From the NCBI RefSeq assembly GCF_027596085.1, contig NC_072456.1, positions 17,702,718 through 17,766,717 of the forward strand: a stretch of DNA of 64,000 bases, written 5' to 3'. The notes beneath the pieces are model-generated. The model ran no database searches, had not been told where the DNA came from, and saw only the letters and a program-made list of their open reading frames with translations. Below, one piece after another: positions 12,901-38,800 of this stretch. The position numbers and the translations under genes were made by a program. The stretch is from Anoplopoma fimbria (lineage: Eukaryota > Chordata > Actinopteri > Perciformes > Anoplopomatidae). Positions within the stretch are counted from its first letter, which is position 1. Every line of letters starts with the position of its first letter.

Positions 12901-14474
12901 TGTTGTTTAATATATCAATGGCTGGAAGCAAGAAAGAAAAATGTAGAAAATGAGTCTCAAAAAGCATGAACACTTTAATCATAACTAAACAGGTTTTCTC
13001 TTTAACCTTGTTTCTTCTCCTTTTTGTCAACCAGAAGTTGATTCAAGCGCTCCTTCAGTTTGTTAAATTCTCTTTCTTTCCTTTTCATCTCATGGTTGTT
13101 CTGGCTGGCCCGGCTTGCAATTATGTTCTGAAGTTTTTGCACCTGGCAGGAGGAAATAAAACAAATGTTTAGTGATTGAATTGCAATGTTTATCCAACTG
13201 AGACCAAAAACCTGCCAGTGGATTCACTAAACATTAACAGTAAGCCCAAAGAAAGTACCTCATCTTTTTCATTTTTCAGGCAGTTCTGCAAACTCTTCAC
13301 TTTCAGATGCAGCTGTCGTTCTCTCTCAAGAAGTCCTGTGTTTTCTCTTTTGGACAGTTCAAGCTGCTCCTATGATAACCGAACAACATGGATATGGGCT
13401 TTTAATAAAAGTTATTTTCAGTATTGACAAGCAACTTTTGAGGTCCTTATTTTTAGTTAAACATGTTATCGATATTTTTATTTTTGAATACAATATTAAT
13501 AAGGAGGAATCACTGGGTTTTAATGTTACTGTACTTTTAGTTGGGTGTTGGTAAACTGCAGGTAGTCCACGTTGCTGCTGGACTTCAGCTGTTCCACTTC
13601 CATGTTTTCCAGGGTCCGGAGGCCCCTGCGGTGCAGCTGAATCAGGTCATATATGCAATTTAGCACAGCAACAACATTCATCTCTGTGCTGCCGCTCGAC
13701 TCCGTCCAAACTGGTGGGAGGCCAAGAGATGACATCTCCTGTTAAAGGGAGCATAAAGGAGAAAAGGATGTGGACGACCAGCCAAACTCAAACCAAGAAC
13801 ATTGCAGTCACATTGTTTGCCTTAAACCGCAAGCATGTACATTGCAATAAGTGAGACATGTATGGTTACCAACCTGATTGATGTGTGATAGACATTCCTG
13901 CACATTGTGCTCTGTGCAGAAGGTACTGAGAATGTAGTTTCTGTGCAGTGGCAGCGATGATTGGTTAAACTGTCTCAAGGGAGATGGTCCACATTCAACG
14001 GAGCTGCTGCAAATGTCCTTGACTTCAGGGGAAAGAAACTCTGTCAAATACATGCAGTATGGCCTTGTGCTAATTTGTTAATGCTTGACAAGAAAAATTA
14101 ATCACTTTATATGCAGTAAATAATACAGGAATTGAGGTTATAAAAACTAAGAATAGCATTTGTCTGTCATGTGTGATCTGTTCCTTGCTCACAAGGTTTG
14201 ATACAGAGCAAAAGATAGAAAAATGATACAGAAAGGTTCACACAACTTCTGAGGACAGAACAGTGTAGTACTTCAGTTCAGTCTAACTAATGATGACGCT
14301 GACAGAGAGTCAAAATCAAATTATACAATATTGTGCAGTTATTGAGAATTTAGAATGTGTTGATGAACAACTGCTGAGTACAATAGCCAACTGTTTAACA
14401 TGTCTCTTCACTGGTTTATAAACATCTTGATATAAAGATCCAAATCTTAACTCACCTAGAGAGGATTCTGGCAT
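9979..14474 (-). CDS. ssx2ip: SSX2IP / afadin- and alpha-actinin-binding protein
   Basis: Coiled-coil protein of centrosomes/centriolar satellites and adherens junctions, needed for microtubule anchoring and ciliogenesis. Exons in coding order: 14474-14456, 14040-13874, 13738-13535, 13369-13259, 13142-13007, 12921-12846, 12609-12429, 12232-12085, 11698-11571, 11254-11081, 10770-10653, 10362-10215, 10126-9979. All joins are in phase, giving 585 aa (human about 614). Conserved blocks include [84 protein letters not shown] and [14 protein letters not shown], mostly long heptad-rich coiled coil. The start is an ATG followed by PESSL at the end of a tiny 19-nt coding exon. The C-terminal 130 residues are Ser/Thr/Pro-rich and poorly conserved. 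The gene converges on vitellogenin. Confidence 0.93.
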
Positions 14475-14950
14475 TGTTGCAGTGAAGCCTTCTGGCTACG
14501 TGTCTGGATTGTCTACTACATGTGAATGATACACAAAGCTCTCCAACAAGATCGACCTACGCAGTCAGTGCTCCTGAAATAGAGGGTCAGATTAGCAGTG
14601 TCCCTTCAACAAAGTCTGGATTAGGAGGCGATGGAAGTAGACATGCAGGGGTGGAAAACGCAGCAACCTTAATAACAGTGCGAGGACAACAGATTCACAG
14701 CCACCCAATAGATATTTAAAATATTAAAATGTGTGTTTCTTAAGAAAGTCTGGTACAAAGCTTATTATGATTCTTATTTTGCTGTTGTTTTTGCTGTTGT
14801 TGTGGTTTTTGCACTACACCATTGTCACTGCGGGAGTATTTAACAGTCAGCTGATCAGACTAATCCAAGACAGACAGTATGGGTATTTCTCTGCAGAACC
14901 ACACATTAAGAATTACCCTCCTGTATGAATGCCTATGTTTTCTAAAAATA

Positions 14951-15202
14951 CAGTACCAGTCAAAAGTTTGGACACACCTTCTCATTCAATGTTTGTTCTT
15001 TATTTTTATTTTTATTTTATTATTATTATTTTATTTTTTTCTACATTGTAGATTAATATTGAAGACATCCAAACTATGAAGGAACACATATGGAATTATG
15101 TGGTAAACAAACAAATGCTCAACAAACCAGAATATGTTTTATATTTTAAGATTCTTCAAAGTAGTTGATGAGAAGGTGTGTCCAAACTTTTGACTGGTAC
15201 TG
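14951..15202. mobile_element. Tc1-type MITE, copy 1
   Basis: Begins CAGTACCAGTCAAAAGTTTG and ends with its inverse (ending GACTGGTACTG), flanked by TA on each side, the target-site duplication of Tc1/mariner elements. 252 bp, almost fully palindromic, with no transposase frame. It is inverted relative to the two copies downstream and lies in ssx2ip intron 1. Confidence 0.85.
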
Positions 15203-15535
15203 TATAGTATAGATATTACTGGAAACTACTATAATTTACAACAACTCATTCTTGGGGACAGCATTTTTCAGAGCATGAGCAGAAACTGCATTTAAAATAT
15301 ATATATTTATTTTATGAAAAACATTTTTATGAATAAGATCTTTGATACATTCATTAGGAGGCTGTGACTCATTATTAACTCAGGGGACCTACCCTTTGGT
15401 TTAAGTGATACTTAATCAGCCTGGTGAGACAGATGGGAAGCCTAGAGCCATGAAGCTTAACAAATTTATGAGCTGCTTAGACTGACCACTCAACAAGTGT
15501 TAACCTTTAACTGAATCAAACTTCTTTCCAATACA

Positions 15536-15752
15536 CAGTACCAGTCAAAAGGACACACCTTCTCATTCAACTACTTTGAAGAATCTAAAATATAAAACAT
15601 ATTCTGGTTTGTTGAGCATTTGTTTGTTTACCACATAATTCCATATGTGTTCCTTCATAGTTTGGATGTCTTCAATATTAATCTACAATGTAAAAAAAAA
15701 TAAAGAAAAACCATTGAATGAGAAGGTGTGTCCAAACTTTTCACTGGTACTG
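15536..15752. mobile_element. Tc1-type MITE, copy 2
   Basis: Same family as the element at 14951 but in the opposite orientation, 217 bp. The left terminal repeat has a small deletion just after CAGTACCAGTCAAAA. The central part (CTGGTTTGTTGAGCATTTG) matches copy 3 nearly base for base. It lies in ssx2ip intron 1. Confidence 0.8.
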
Positions 15753-16136
15753 TAAAATCCGGAAAAGGGAATGTTTAAGTAGAATTTACAGAATGCATTT
15801 AAGGTATGTGATCCCACTGGGCCATTTATGATAAGAATATGTCATTTATTTGAGATTTTTAACCATTAGGGGTACTTGATGGGATCACAAGAGACAGCTC
15901 ACACTGATATTCCTAGACTCATTTTTGAGGTAGTACTAGCTGAAACATATGCAATCTAATACAAGACACTAGCAGTCCTGCAAAATTGTAAATACAATCT
16001 AAATGTGCAACCCTGTCGTGCAATGACAATACAATACAATATAAACCTCTACAAACAAGTTTACTAGTTACAAAAGCAGACGTTTAAAATGTTGACTTTA
16101 TAAAGAAGAAAATACCAACATATTTTGAGTACTTAC

Positions 16137-16225
16137 TTAACGTTGCATTTTCAAATGTATCTCCCAATTGCTCGTTGCTTTAAGATACTGCAGCTCCTAA
16201 ACCACGTCCGTCCCAACGTCAGTAC
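16137..16225 (-). other. ssx2ip: Probable non-coding first exon of ssx2ip
   Basis: Upstream of the ATG exon a good splice donor (TTAA then GTAAGT, minus strand) lies at about 16137, next to a locally GC-richer block with CCAAT and X-box motifs. This fits a 5' UTR exon joined over a 1.6-kb intron 1 to the exon at 14474. The transcription start is estimated, not seen. Confidence 0.5.
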
Positions 16226-16261
16226 ACACCACTGACTGCAAGCAAACCAAGCAGCACGGTC

Positions 16262-16309
16262 ATTGGCCGAGTCGTTGTCTAGCAACCGAGCACGGCTCAA
16301 TGTGATTGG
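16262..16309 (-). promoter_or_regulatory. Inverted CCAAT boxes (NF-Y) of the ssx2ip promoter
   Basis: ATTGG occurs at 16262-16266 and 16305-16309, reading CCAAT on the strand of ssx2ip and bracketing the X-box-like motif. NF-Y and RFX sites often occur together in ciliary promoters. No TATA box is evident. Confidence 0.45.
16274..16286. promoter_or_regulatory. RFX X-box-like palindrome upstream of ssx2ip
   Basis: GTTGTCTAGCAAC is an imperfect palindrome matching the X-box half sites (GTNRCC and RGYAAC) bound by RFX factors that drive ciliary genes. It lies about 60-80 bp upstream of the proposed ssx2ip first exon, flanked by two inverted CCAAT boxes. The target gene acts at the centrosome/cilium, so the motif is in a sensible place. 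Binding is inferred. Confidence 0.5.
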
Positions 16310-16441
16310 CTCTTGGCGGTAAGGTACTTAAAGTTGTAATGCCGATTTAACCACGCTAATGTTATTGTTTAAAACACACTGACACTAATGAAGAACAAGA
16401 AGAATTTTTTTTTTCTTCTTTTTGTATTATGACATTATATA

Positions 16442-16668
16442 CAGTACCAGTCAAAAGTTTGGACACACCTTCTCATTCAACTACTTTGAAGAATCTAAAA
16501 TATAAAACATATTCTGGTTTGTTGAGCATTTGTTTGTTTACCACATAACTCCATATGTGTTCCTTCATAGTTTGGATGTCTTCAATATTAATCTACAATG
16601 TAGAAAAAAATAAAAATAAAGAAAAACCATTGAATGAGAAGGTGTGTCCAAACCTTTGACTGGTACTG
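16442..16668. mobile_element. Tc1-type MITE, copy 3
   Basis: 227 bp, same orientation as copy 2, full-length terminal inverted repeats and TA on both sides. It sits about 130 bp upstream of the X-box-like motif of ssx2ip, so it could affect the promoter. No coding capacity. Confidence 0.83.
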
Positions 16669-16669
16669 T

Positions 16670-17709
16670 ATTTGACTGTATTATCTAATATTTGTCACTT
16701 GATTTGTAAGGAGCAAGACTTCAAAAATGTATATTATTTCGATTAGTTAACCAACATTAAGAGGTGGAAGTTAGTTAGGTACACAATATGAATTAACCAA
16801 AAAACTTTAAAGTAACTTTAATGCTAATTATGCATCACTGAATTTAAGAACGGTACAGTAAAATAGCTCATTGCACGGCACAGAAAGCAACACTTTACAA
16901 AAACTACAACAGACAACTGCACATTTTTATTTTACAAAAGTAAAACGGTTGTTATTTAGATAATTGTATCAAATCTATTCTGCATCAACAGGGCAAACAA
17001 CAGCTTGAATGGAAGAGTTGATTCCAAAGTATTGGTACACCCATTGTGGGGACAATTTACCTTTTCTTTCAGCAGACATTTAGACTTTTTAATGCAGGAA
17101 AAGCACATGTTAACTAATAACATTAACAATGGCTCAGTATTTTAATTAGGAAGCAGCATGAGTGAGCAATCACGTGCAATACTGTGGCCCTAATTGTCAA
17201 AAACAAATAAAAAAAGACATTATCAAGTTTATTAATTACACTTGTGCTTTCCCTGTGCAAAGGGCCTGTTCAGATGCCAGTTCTTAGTCAGAAAGTTTAA
17301 GAATGTTCATATAGACTTTATCTAAGATCTTTATCTAAGAACATTTTATTTATATATTGGAAGAAAGGTTTTTCTTAATTTTAAGGCAGTGAATATCTCC
17401 TTTAATTGAAATGAAGTGCCTCAGATTGCAAAAATATAAATAAAGCTATATATGAGAGAAAATTTATAATGATAATGTCTGATAAAATATAGCATTTCCA
17501 TAGCTCTGGCATGTTTATCTGCATATTTATTTTGTTTATTTACAGTGCACTATTGTATTTAAATACACAATCAACTATTAGTTCATTCTATAATTGAATC
17601 TGCACATTTAACCAAAACATACTTCACTTAATACAATTAAATTGCACAACACAAAACCTGACCAGTTTTCATACAGTGATTGTCACATTTTACTCTTAGT
17701 GACTCTGAA
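16670..17709. other. Intergenic, ssx2ip promoter side / guanylyl cyclase 3' side
   Basis: AT-rich stretch between the ssx2ip upstream MITE and the guanylyl cyclase stop codon; it should contain the cyclase 3' UTR. Several minus-strand AATAAA candidates exist (for example TTTATT around 17520-17540), but none can be chosen by eye. No coding frame or RNA gene recognised. Confidence 0.45.
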
Positions 17710-31063
<13,354 letters not shown>

Positions 31064-31122
31064 GAGTAGGTTTGCTGTTGTGGCTGGACCCACTCTGAGC
31101 TGACTGAGTGAATGACCAAAAC

Positions 31123-31254
<132 letters not shown>

Positions 31255-33119
31255 AGACCACAACCAAATGAAGTACCCTTCTCTAAAAAAAACATTTTTA
31301 ATTCCTGAGGCCCACCCTCTCATTTGTCCCTAATTGCTCAATCAGCAGAAGAGGCTCTCCAATCACAGATTCATGTAGTCGTTCAGGAGATGCTTCAGCT
31401 GACCTTCGCTGTCCTACAGGTGGCAAACCAGTCATCTTTTGGTTGGGTAACTTTTTCTATACTGCCAATAAGTAAGTTTTTATACTAACATTATCCTTAC
31501 ATCTTACTTTTTATGTTTTTATTAAAAAAATGTTTTATTTAACAAATTAAGCTACACTTCTCAAATGTTGTTTGATAAAAAAAACTTTTAAAAAGCTTTT
31601 TCCAGAGCTTAAAGCCACATTTTACAGTCTTTCTTAAGATTTATGTCAGCTGTCATCACACCATCTAGTATGGAGTAGTAGTCACATGATAACAGGTGGT
31701 CATAAAGGAGGTTTGTTAAATGTTGTCTTAACACAAGCAGCCACAACAAAACATCCTCTTTGAAAAAAAAATCATAATAAAATTTAAATCAGGAACTATT
31801 TGATCAAAGAATACACACTAAGTAATTTGGTGAGTGAGATGCAAATTGTGAACGCATTGGGTGAAAGTGCTATGTAAATGCTGTCCATTTACAAATTAGA
31901 TATATAACAATGACGGTGTTCATGTCAATCAACGCTGGGAACACATTATAAGAAACCAATTCTGTAAATTATACATGAATCAACTTTAAACTTGGCCTCT
32001 ATGTGTCCTCGCCTTAACAACACAAGGGATATTTACATAGCAGCATACCCTGTGTACTGATCAGAATTTTCCTTCTCTGCCTACATCTGTTGGCGCCAAG
32101 ATTAAGACCAAACCAAAAGACAGCATTTCTGAACATCTGTAAAATTTAATTGGCTTTTCAAGAATGCATAATTACAGCACAGCTGTAGAAAAAGGCCTGC
32201 CACACCACAAAAGTTTACAGTTTATGTTTTTGGGCAGGCAGCAGTCACGACAAGTCTGCAGAGGGCTCTACTCAGAACATATAGTTCTCCATACAATACA
32301 GCATGTTCTTAATGGAAATGACAAGACTTTAATCAAGTCAAAGCTCAACCAGAAACCACAACCGTATGTAATTTATATCCTGAGTAGTTTTATATGGGCC
32401 ATGTGTATAGTGTTGAACCTGTTCCTATTAATTAATGAGTGGGACTTTATAGCACTAAGGAGTTAAACATGTGATTAGAAATGTTGAATAAGCAGGTTAC
32501 ATCTAGATACACATAATATGCAGTTTATAATCTACAGTACATGTTTAAATATATTTAGCTTCATTAAGCCTACAATATTTAACCAATTTCTCGATGTGTA
32601 TGGTTGACTTCAGACAATTCAAATAGTGGCAGGATACTTTTAATAACAAAAAGCTGTGCAAAAATTTTAATTAAACTCCTGCTATGTGGTTGTTCTTAAC
32701 TGCGGCAAACACTTAGCAGCTTAATTCAGAAGAGGATGTTGTTCCTCCCACTTAAGAGTAAATTCAGTTTTTCTCCAGCTCGTTGGTCAATCATGTAACT
32801 GACTTGATGGAAACTAAAGGTCACACACTAATTGGCCTGAATAGTGGAAATCATCCTTAAGTGGCAGCTCTTGAGCACCACAAATCTCAAGCAATGGTAC
32901 TCCATCAATGACTGACTGCAGTACAAGTCATGTAAGAGGAGTGTCAGATAATCCTTCCAGTGTTTTTTTGTTTGTTAGTATGCTAAAATCTGCACTAGTG
33001 TTATCAAACATTTAAAGACTAACAGGTATTATCAGTTAGTGATAGTTATTTTCATTTAAAATCAGGAGACAGTTTGACTTAGTCAAACAGGATTTACAAG
33101 TAATCTCATGGTTTGGTTT

Positions 33120-33800
33120 GGCTAACGAAGGCGCCAAGTGGATGGCATGTGCTATGTTTAGAATGCTAACAAGCATACAATTTGCAATGTTAGCGTACCA
33201 ATGTTAAGCAGGTGTAAGGTTTACCACTTTCACTATCTTGGTTTAGCATATGAGCCTGCTAACATTTGCTAATTAACACTAAACACAAGGTACAGCTAGG
33301 GCTGTTTGCAGGTATTTGTCATTTACCAAACTATTGGACAAATTTAAGTTTTGAGCTTATAATGGCACTGAAGGAAAAGTTACAAGATCACATGAATATC
33401 TGTACCAAATTTCATGGTAAAACAGCCAAGAGGTTCTCTCAAAACCACAAATGTCAACCTCCTGGTGGCACTTGAGGAAAAGTCAGTTGATCAGATTGAT
33501 TGTATTTAAGGTTCGTCACCTGGGAACCATGAACGTTTACAGAATCTTGTGCCAATCCACATTCCATGTTGTCCATGTTGATATATTTCATCAGGTAAGT
33601 AAAATCTTCCTACTGATGGTGCTACAAGAAAAATCAGTGGACAAGTTAGGATTATGATGAGGGCCATGAATGTCTGTACAGAAAATCATGGACATTTATC
33701 CAGTAGTTGTTCAGATATATTCAGATTGGACCTAAGTGATGTACAAACAAAACAACCGACGACATCTCCATGAGCCACATTTCTAGCATGGCTAAAAATG
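33120..33800 (+). repeat. Interspersed fish repeat (TTAGCATGCTAAC-rich type)
   Basis: Contains AATGTTAGCGTACCAATGTT and GCTAACATTTGCTAATTAAC, then phrases such as GTACCAAATTTCATGG and TCAACCTCCTGGTGGC. A diverged second copy of that last unit follows (CTTCCTACTGATGGTGC, CTGTACAGAAAATCATGG, about 33607-33690). The internal repetition and word content match a common fish repeat as I remember it. It is non-coding, and boundaries are approximate. Confidence 0.5.
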
Positions 33801-35837
33801 AAGTGAAAGTCAGAAAATTCATAAAATTGTAAGAATCAATCACATTACTTATATATTATTACAAAGGTGTTAAATACAAGTTTGAGAGCATTTATATTGC
33901 CTCTGAACAGCTCTCAACAAAAAGCAGCTAGGGCTTGCAGCCAACAGTCTGATAGTGTCAACAGCTCTAATAATGGCAAAAGTAATGACAGAGCTAACAG
34001 TGTTTACCTGAGGGGGAACCGGAGGGTTGGCGTTACGCTTAAGTGACCTCTCCGTCAGTCTGACTTCTTCAGCTGTAACCGCCCTATGAGAGCAGTGCAG
34101 AGCGGAGGCCGCAAGTTAGCCAGTGGGGCACGCTCACATGCACTACAAGAGAGGACGGCCAGCACGAATAAAAGAAAAAAAAGGGAGAGTAATATCAGTC
34201 TCTGCTTAGGTAGACATTACTCCACTGTATCTTTACATAGCAAATAGTTGTTTGCAGCTATTTTAAAGCTCTGAATATTGAATTAAGCACCTTTAAAAAG
34301 TGAATGTTTTTTGTTTGTTTGAATTTTAGGCCATTGTTGCAAGCTCTTTAGCGAATTTAACCTCTGTGCTGTTTCTGTATCATGTCATTTCATTATGAAA
34401 ATAGACATATTGAACATTGTTAAGTTTGAAAAAAAATAAACGTACAAAAAGCTGTTTCTTAACAAAAGGAGTTATTTTTATGATTTCAAATGTACAGTTT
34501 GAAAGTCCAACTTGACAGTGATGACGATGCATAATCTTGGCTTGATAACAAAACATAACATAAACAAAATAGCTTTAATGATGTCAAGTGTTTTACAGCA
34601 GGAGTGGCATAAATACTGTATTTTGGAACAGTATCTGGAACCCTGTCAATGATTTAGCTGTCCTGGGGGGGCTCGTGTGTGGCTGTTACAGTCATTCAGT
34701 CATATCCTCTTTGATTCCTGCAGGTACACAGGCTATGGCTAATATTACAGCAGGAATCCAGTGTGTCGCAACATTTTACAACCCCTGCACTGTCAGGTGA
34801 GCAGATGTTACATCAGAGCAACAGCAGCCATTCAGCGAGTTGAAGTGGATGTGTAAAAATGCTACAGGTAGAACAAGTTTGCCTCCATGAGGTTCTGCAG
34901 GCTCTTTGTTAAGGTGAACTGATGAAAGATTACAGATGGGACAAAAAGGAGGGATTATGTTATCTGTTCCCCAGGGGCAAACCTGCTCAGCAAAATAAAG
35001 CAGGGTGTGATTTTCAAGACATTAAATTGCTAAGGATAGCTTAAACAATTAGGTCATGCTGAGCACGCTTGCTGTCATACAGTTGAAATGAACTCACCTC
35101 TTCTCGAAAGCTTTTTACAGAATGTACAAGTAGTTACTATATAGCAGTTTACAGTATTTTTTGCTGGCTGTGTTAAAATAATCCTAACAACTGTGCCCTG
35201 CCCAAGCAAACCTACAGTTTTAGTGTACCCGACTACAGACAAGTTACATATCTCAACTACAGTAGATAATCCATTACAGAATCACTTCCTCAAAAGCTAC
35301 ACAGGAAGTAAACCTAAAGGCAATCAGATGTACACACATTTATATAAAAAGGGAGAAAGTTAAGCCACCCTTTGTATGATTTTACCCTTTTTGAAAAGGT
35401 AAAAGTAAAAATGTACTGCTTTGCACTTCATACTGGATTATTGTCTTGCCTTGCTGAATTGATTCAATAACCAACAGTGATGTGGTGAGTACGACAAAAA
35501 GAACAGCATGAAACAGCGACAAGAATGTCACAATCCCTGACTAGGAGTATTGTGTCCAAAAACTGTAAAATCCTGAATAAAACTAAGCAGAACATCTTTG
35601 CATCCATTTGGGGAATTAGTAGTGCATAAAGGTCTCTTCTTATCTCGATTTCACCAGCTCTACGCTGGAGACTGGCCCGCAGTGTCTCTTCAAGAAAGTA
35701 CTTTAATCTGCAGACGACGACGCCCTGAGACCCACTGGTGTGGTTTCTCTTAAATCAACTCCAATCTGTGTCTTCATAAGGTACGTCCAGTCAGAGCTGG
35801 ACACAAACTCTATAAAAATTCTTAACAAGTTCCACTT

Positions 35838-38800
35838 TCAAGTCTTGATTATGTCCTGATTGTCATTTTTTGTCTCCTCTGAGGTAAGCTGACTGTTGGC
35901 CGTGTCCTGAGCAGAGCTGAGCGGCCTGGCGTTGGCCTTCGTCGACCGCTGCCGTCGTGTGCCGTTACCGATGCAGCGCATTAGGTTCTTGAAGGTTGTC
36001 CACATTTCCTCGTCCTTGTAAGAGTAGATGCAAGGGTTCATGACAGAGTTGAGCACAGCCAGGAGCAGCAGCCAGCGTTTTGATTTCATGACGTTACAAC
36101 TCGTACAGTTGAGGCCATCCAGGAGAAGAACCACCAGGCCGGGAGTCCAGCAGATCACAAAGGCCCCTTCAGGAAAAAACAATACCGCAAATCACACAGT
36201 TAGGCTTTTGTAACACGTATTTCTCAAATGTATCTTTTTCCTGAGTGTCAGTGTATCAGGTGTCAGTAGGAAAAAATATATAACAAAAGATATAATGCAT
36301 TAATAAGATCTTTAGCGGTCCTGGTAGGTAGATTTTGGTACCTTGGAAAGAGTCGGATTAGCTGTTTCCAGTCTTAATGCTAAGCTAAGCTAACAGACTG
36401 CTGGCGATAGTTTCATATTAATTGTGCAGATATGACTGTGAGATCTGTAGTGAAGAGTTAACACAGTCATCCACTGTGAGCCGTTAAGCTTAAGTTTTAG
36501 TATGATGAGATATGTCTTTCTTAAGGGCAAGTTTTAATTAGGGCAGCAACTAATGATTATCATCATTATTGATTCGTCAGTACTCAATTTACAATACAGC
36601 AAATCATCATATTAGAAATCTGAAACCAGAGAATTTTGAGCAGTTGGTCCTTCAAAATCAAAATTGTTGCTGAATACATTTCTGTCGATTGACTTGTTGC
36701 TTCAGCATTTCTTTTACAGTAACTAAATAATGTTAACAATTTTCTGAGCTGGCGAGGTTTCTGATTGTAAATTATTCAAAACTAAATCAGTGTATTTGAT
36801 TGTTTCATGTACGTCTATTGATGGAGCTCCAACTCTTACATTTAAAAATCACTGTATTTTAGCAAAGTAATACCATCCTAATACCCTTACAGCAAGCAGA
36901 CACAGGTTAGGAGTATAATGCCATAGTTGTGTTAAATACTTAATGCCGTGTGTTTGGTAAATAATACGGATGGTCACAGGGCTACTGATGCATGTTTGGG
37001 CACAAAACACAGCTACTAAGAAATGTCTGCAACTGAAAGGAAGCCACAAGCAGCAACTTGTCTGCACAACCTGCATCTCTTTGGCCTCATTACACCTGCA
37101 GAACAAAAACAAGTACTGTTCTATAAAGCCCTCACCCTCTCTCTTTGTCTCACACACACAATGACAAAAATACATGTGCAGACAGCGAGGGTCTGGTGGA
37201 AGTGTTTTTAGGTTTTTCATTGCCCTTAGGCCTGAAAGTCAAAAAGTTTGCCACATTTTACAGTGAAATTCTATTCTTATACTCATTCCTCTTTTTCTTT
37301 GATAGCCCACATTCTCAAAATTAAGTGAACTGAATTGAAATGGCCTTTTTATTGGCCTCCTATTGGCAGTTTGTCATGTATTGAAGTTTAAAAGTGGACT
37401 TTCTTTCCCTTTAATCTACAGCAGAGAGGGAAAAAAACTGAGCTTCAGGAACACACATTTCAAGCATGTGTTCTTTTTATCAGTTGGTATTCATTTGATG
37501 GTGGTGGTTGCACTTGAAGAATGAAAAACAAATCTGAATCTGCATGCTTCCCTTAAACAGGTCCCAACGCGACTAGATATACTACAAATAAATGGCTGTA
37601 GGTTATTAAACTACAAGAATTAGATTTGACCAAACTAGTGCCATGAGTGAAGTACAAATGTAACCAAAGGGAACACAAGAGGCAGTCAGATTCAAATGAA
37701 ACTAAATAATAAGTGCAAATTTACACATGTGAATTTGATCATTACTATTTAGATGTCTGTGACAATGTCCGACTGCTTCTATATCCACTTATGCACTCAT
37801 TCATTTGCTTGGTATTACAAAGCATGTGTGGGTTTAGTTTCTTCAAACTGGTTTGTCCAGTTCCCAGTTCTACCTGAGCAAACTACTTTTCTGGTACAGA
37901 AGTTAACTTTTTTTCCTGAATAGGAACCAGGACCTGACGGCATGCCTCAGAGGTCTTAAAAGTTCCTTCCCTTTTCTCTCAGATATTGCTGTTGTGCTAT
38001 CTGCATCACCTTTCCAGAGCACTTTTGTTTTACATTTCACCCTAATCTCAACAGGGAATGACACTTGTGTTCTAACACTCCCATAAGCTCAAGGGAACTC
38101 TGCAAAGCATCTGAAAGCAATTGACAAAGTCCTCAAGTATAGGTTCTCCTTCTTCATTTTTTTCTGGATGGGTGGGGAGGAGGGGGACGTTCATTGAAGG
38201 CCAGTGTGGTTCTGGCGGATTCTACGCCACACAGGCTCAGGGGCAGTGTCCTTGCAGGGAAAGATAATTACACAGCAATCTGGAGTAAAGTGTGTACAAA
38301 GGCGGACAGCAGCTCCTACGCTATAAACTGTATCAAACCATCGGGCCAGGCAACAAGCCGAGTGCCCAAAGAAACAAAGAACAATGACAGACTATTATCC
38401 AGCAGGGCGGCCGTGCAAAAAAAGTCACTACAACTATCTCATGCAAGTTTCTATCTGGATGACTATATGAAGGGCGTATGACAACAAAAACTGAGGACAT
38501 AAAACTCTGACCTGCAGTGCTTTCGGAAATGAATCCGTCTCAGAGGTTGACGGTTGTGTTATACTCGCATGAGAAAATGCATTTAACACCCTATTTTGGT
38601 GCTCGATTAGAAGACGACAGTGCAGTCCTATTGTTTCCGTTCCTATAGGAAAGTGCTGGGAGGGCAACGGTTTGAGTTCAGTCCCTGTATTGCAAGGTAT
38701 CGTGTTGCAACACCTAAACAAAGAGAGCAAGACCACGATATCTGAATGCCTCATCTTAGATGAAACTGCATGAGAAGAGAAGGAAACTTATAAAACTAAA

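Noticed and set aside
34000..34160. GC-richer stretch with a donor-like TTTACCTG, possibly an exon
   Set aside because: No frame gives a recognisable protein; the wording (GGAGGCCGCAAGTTAGCCAG) looks like dispersed repeat.
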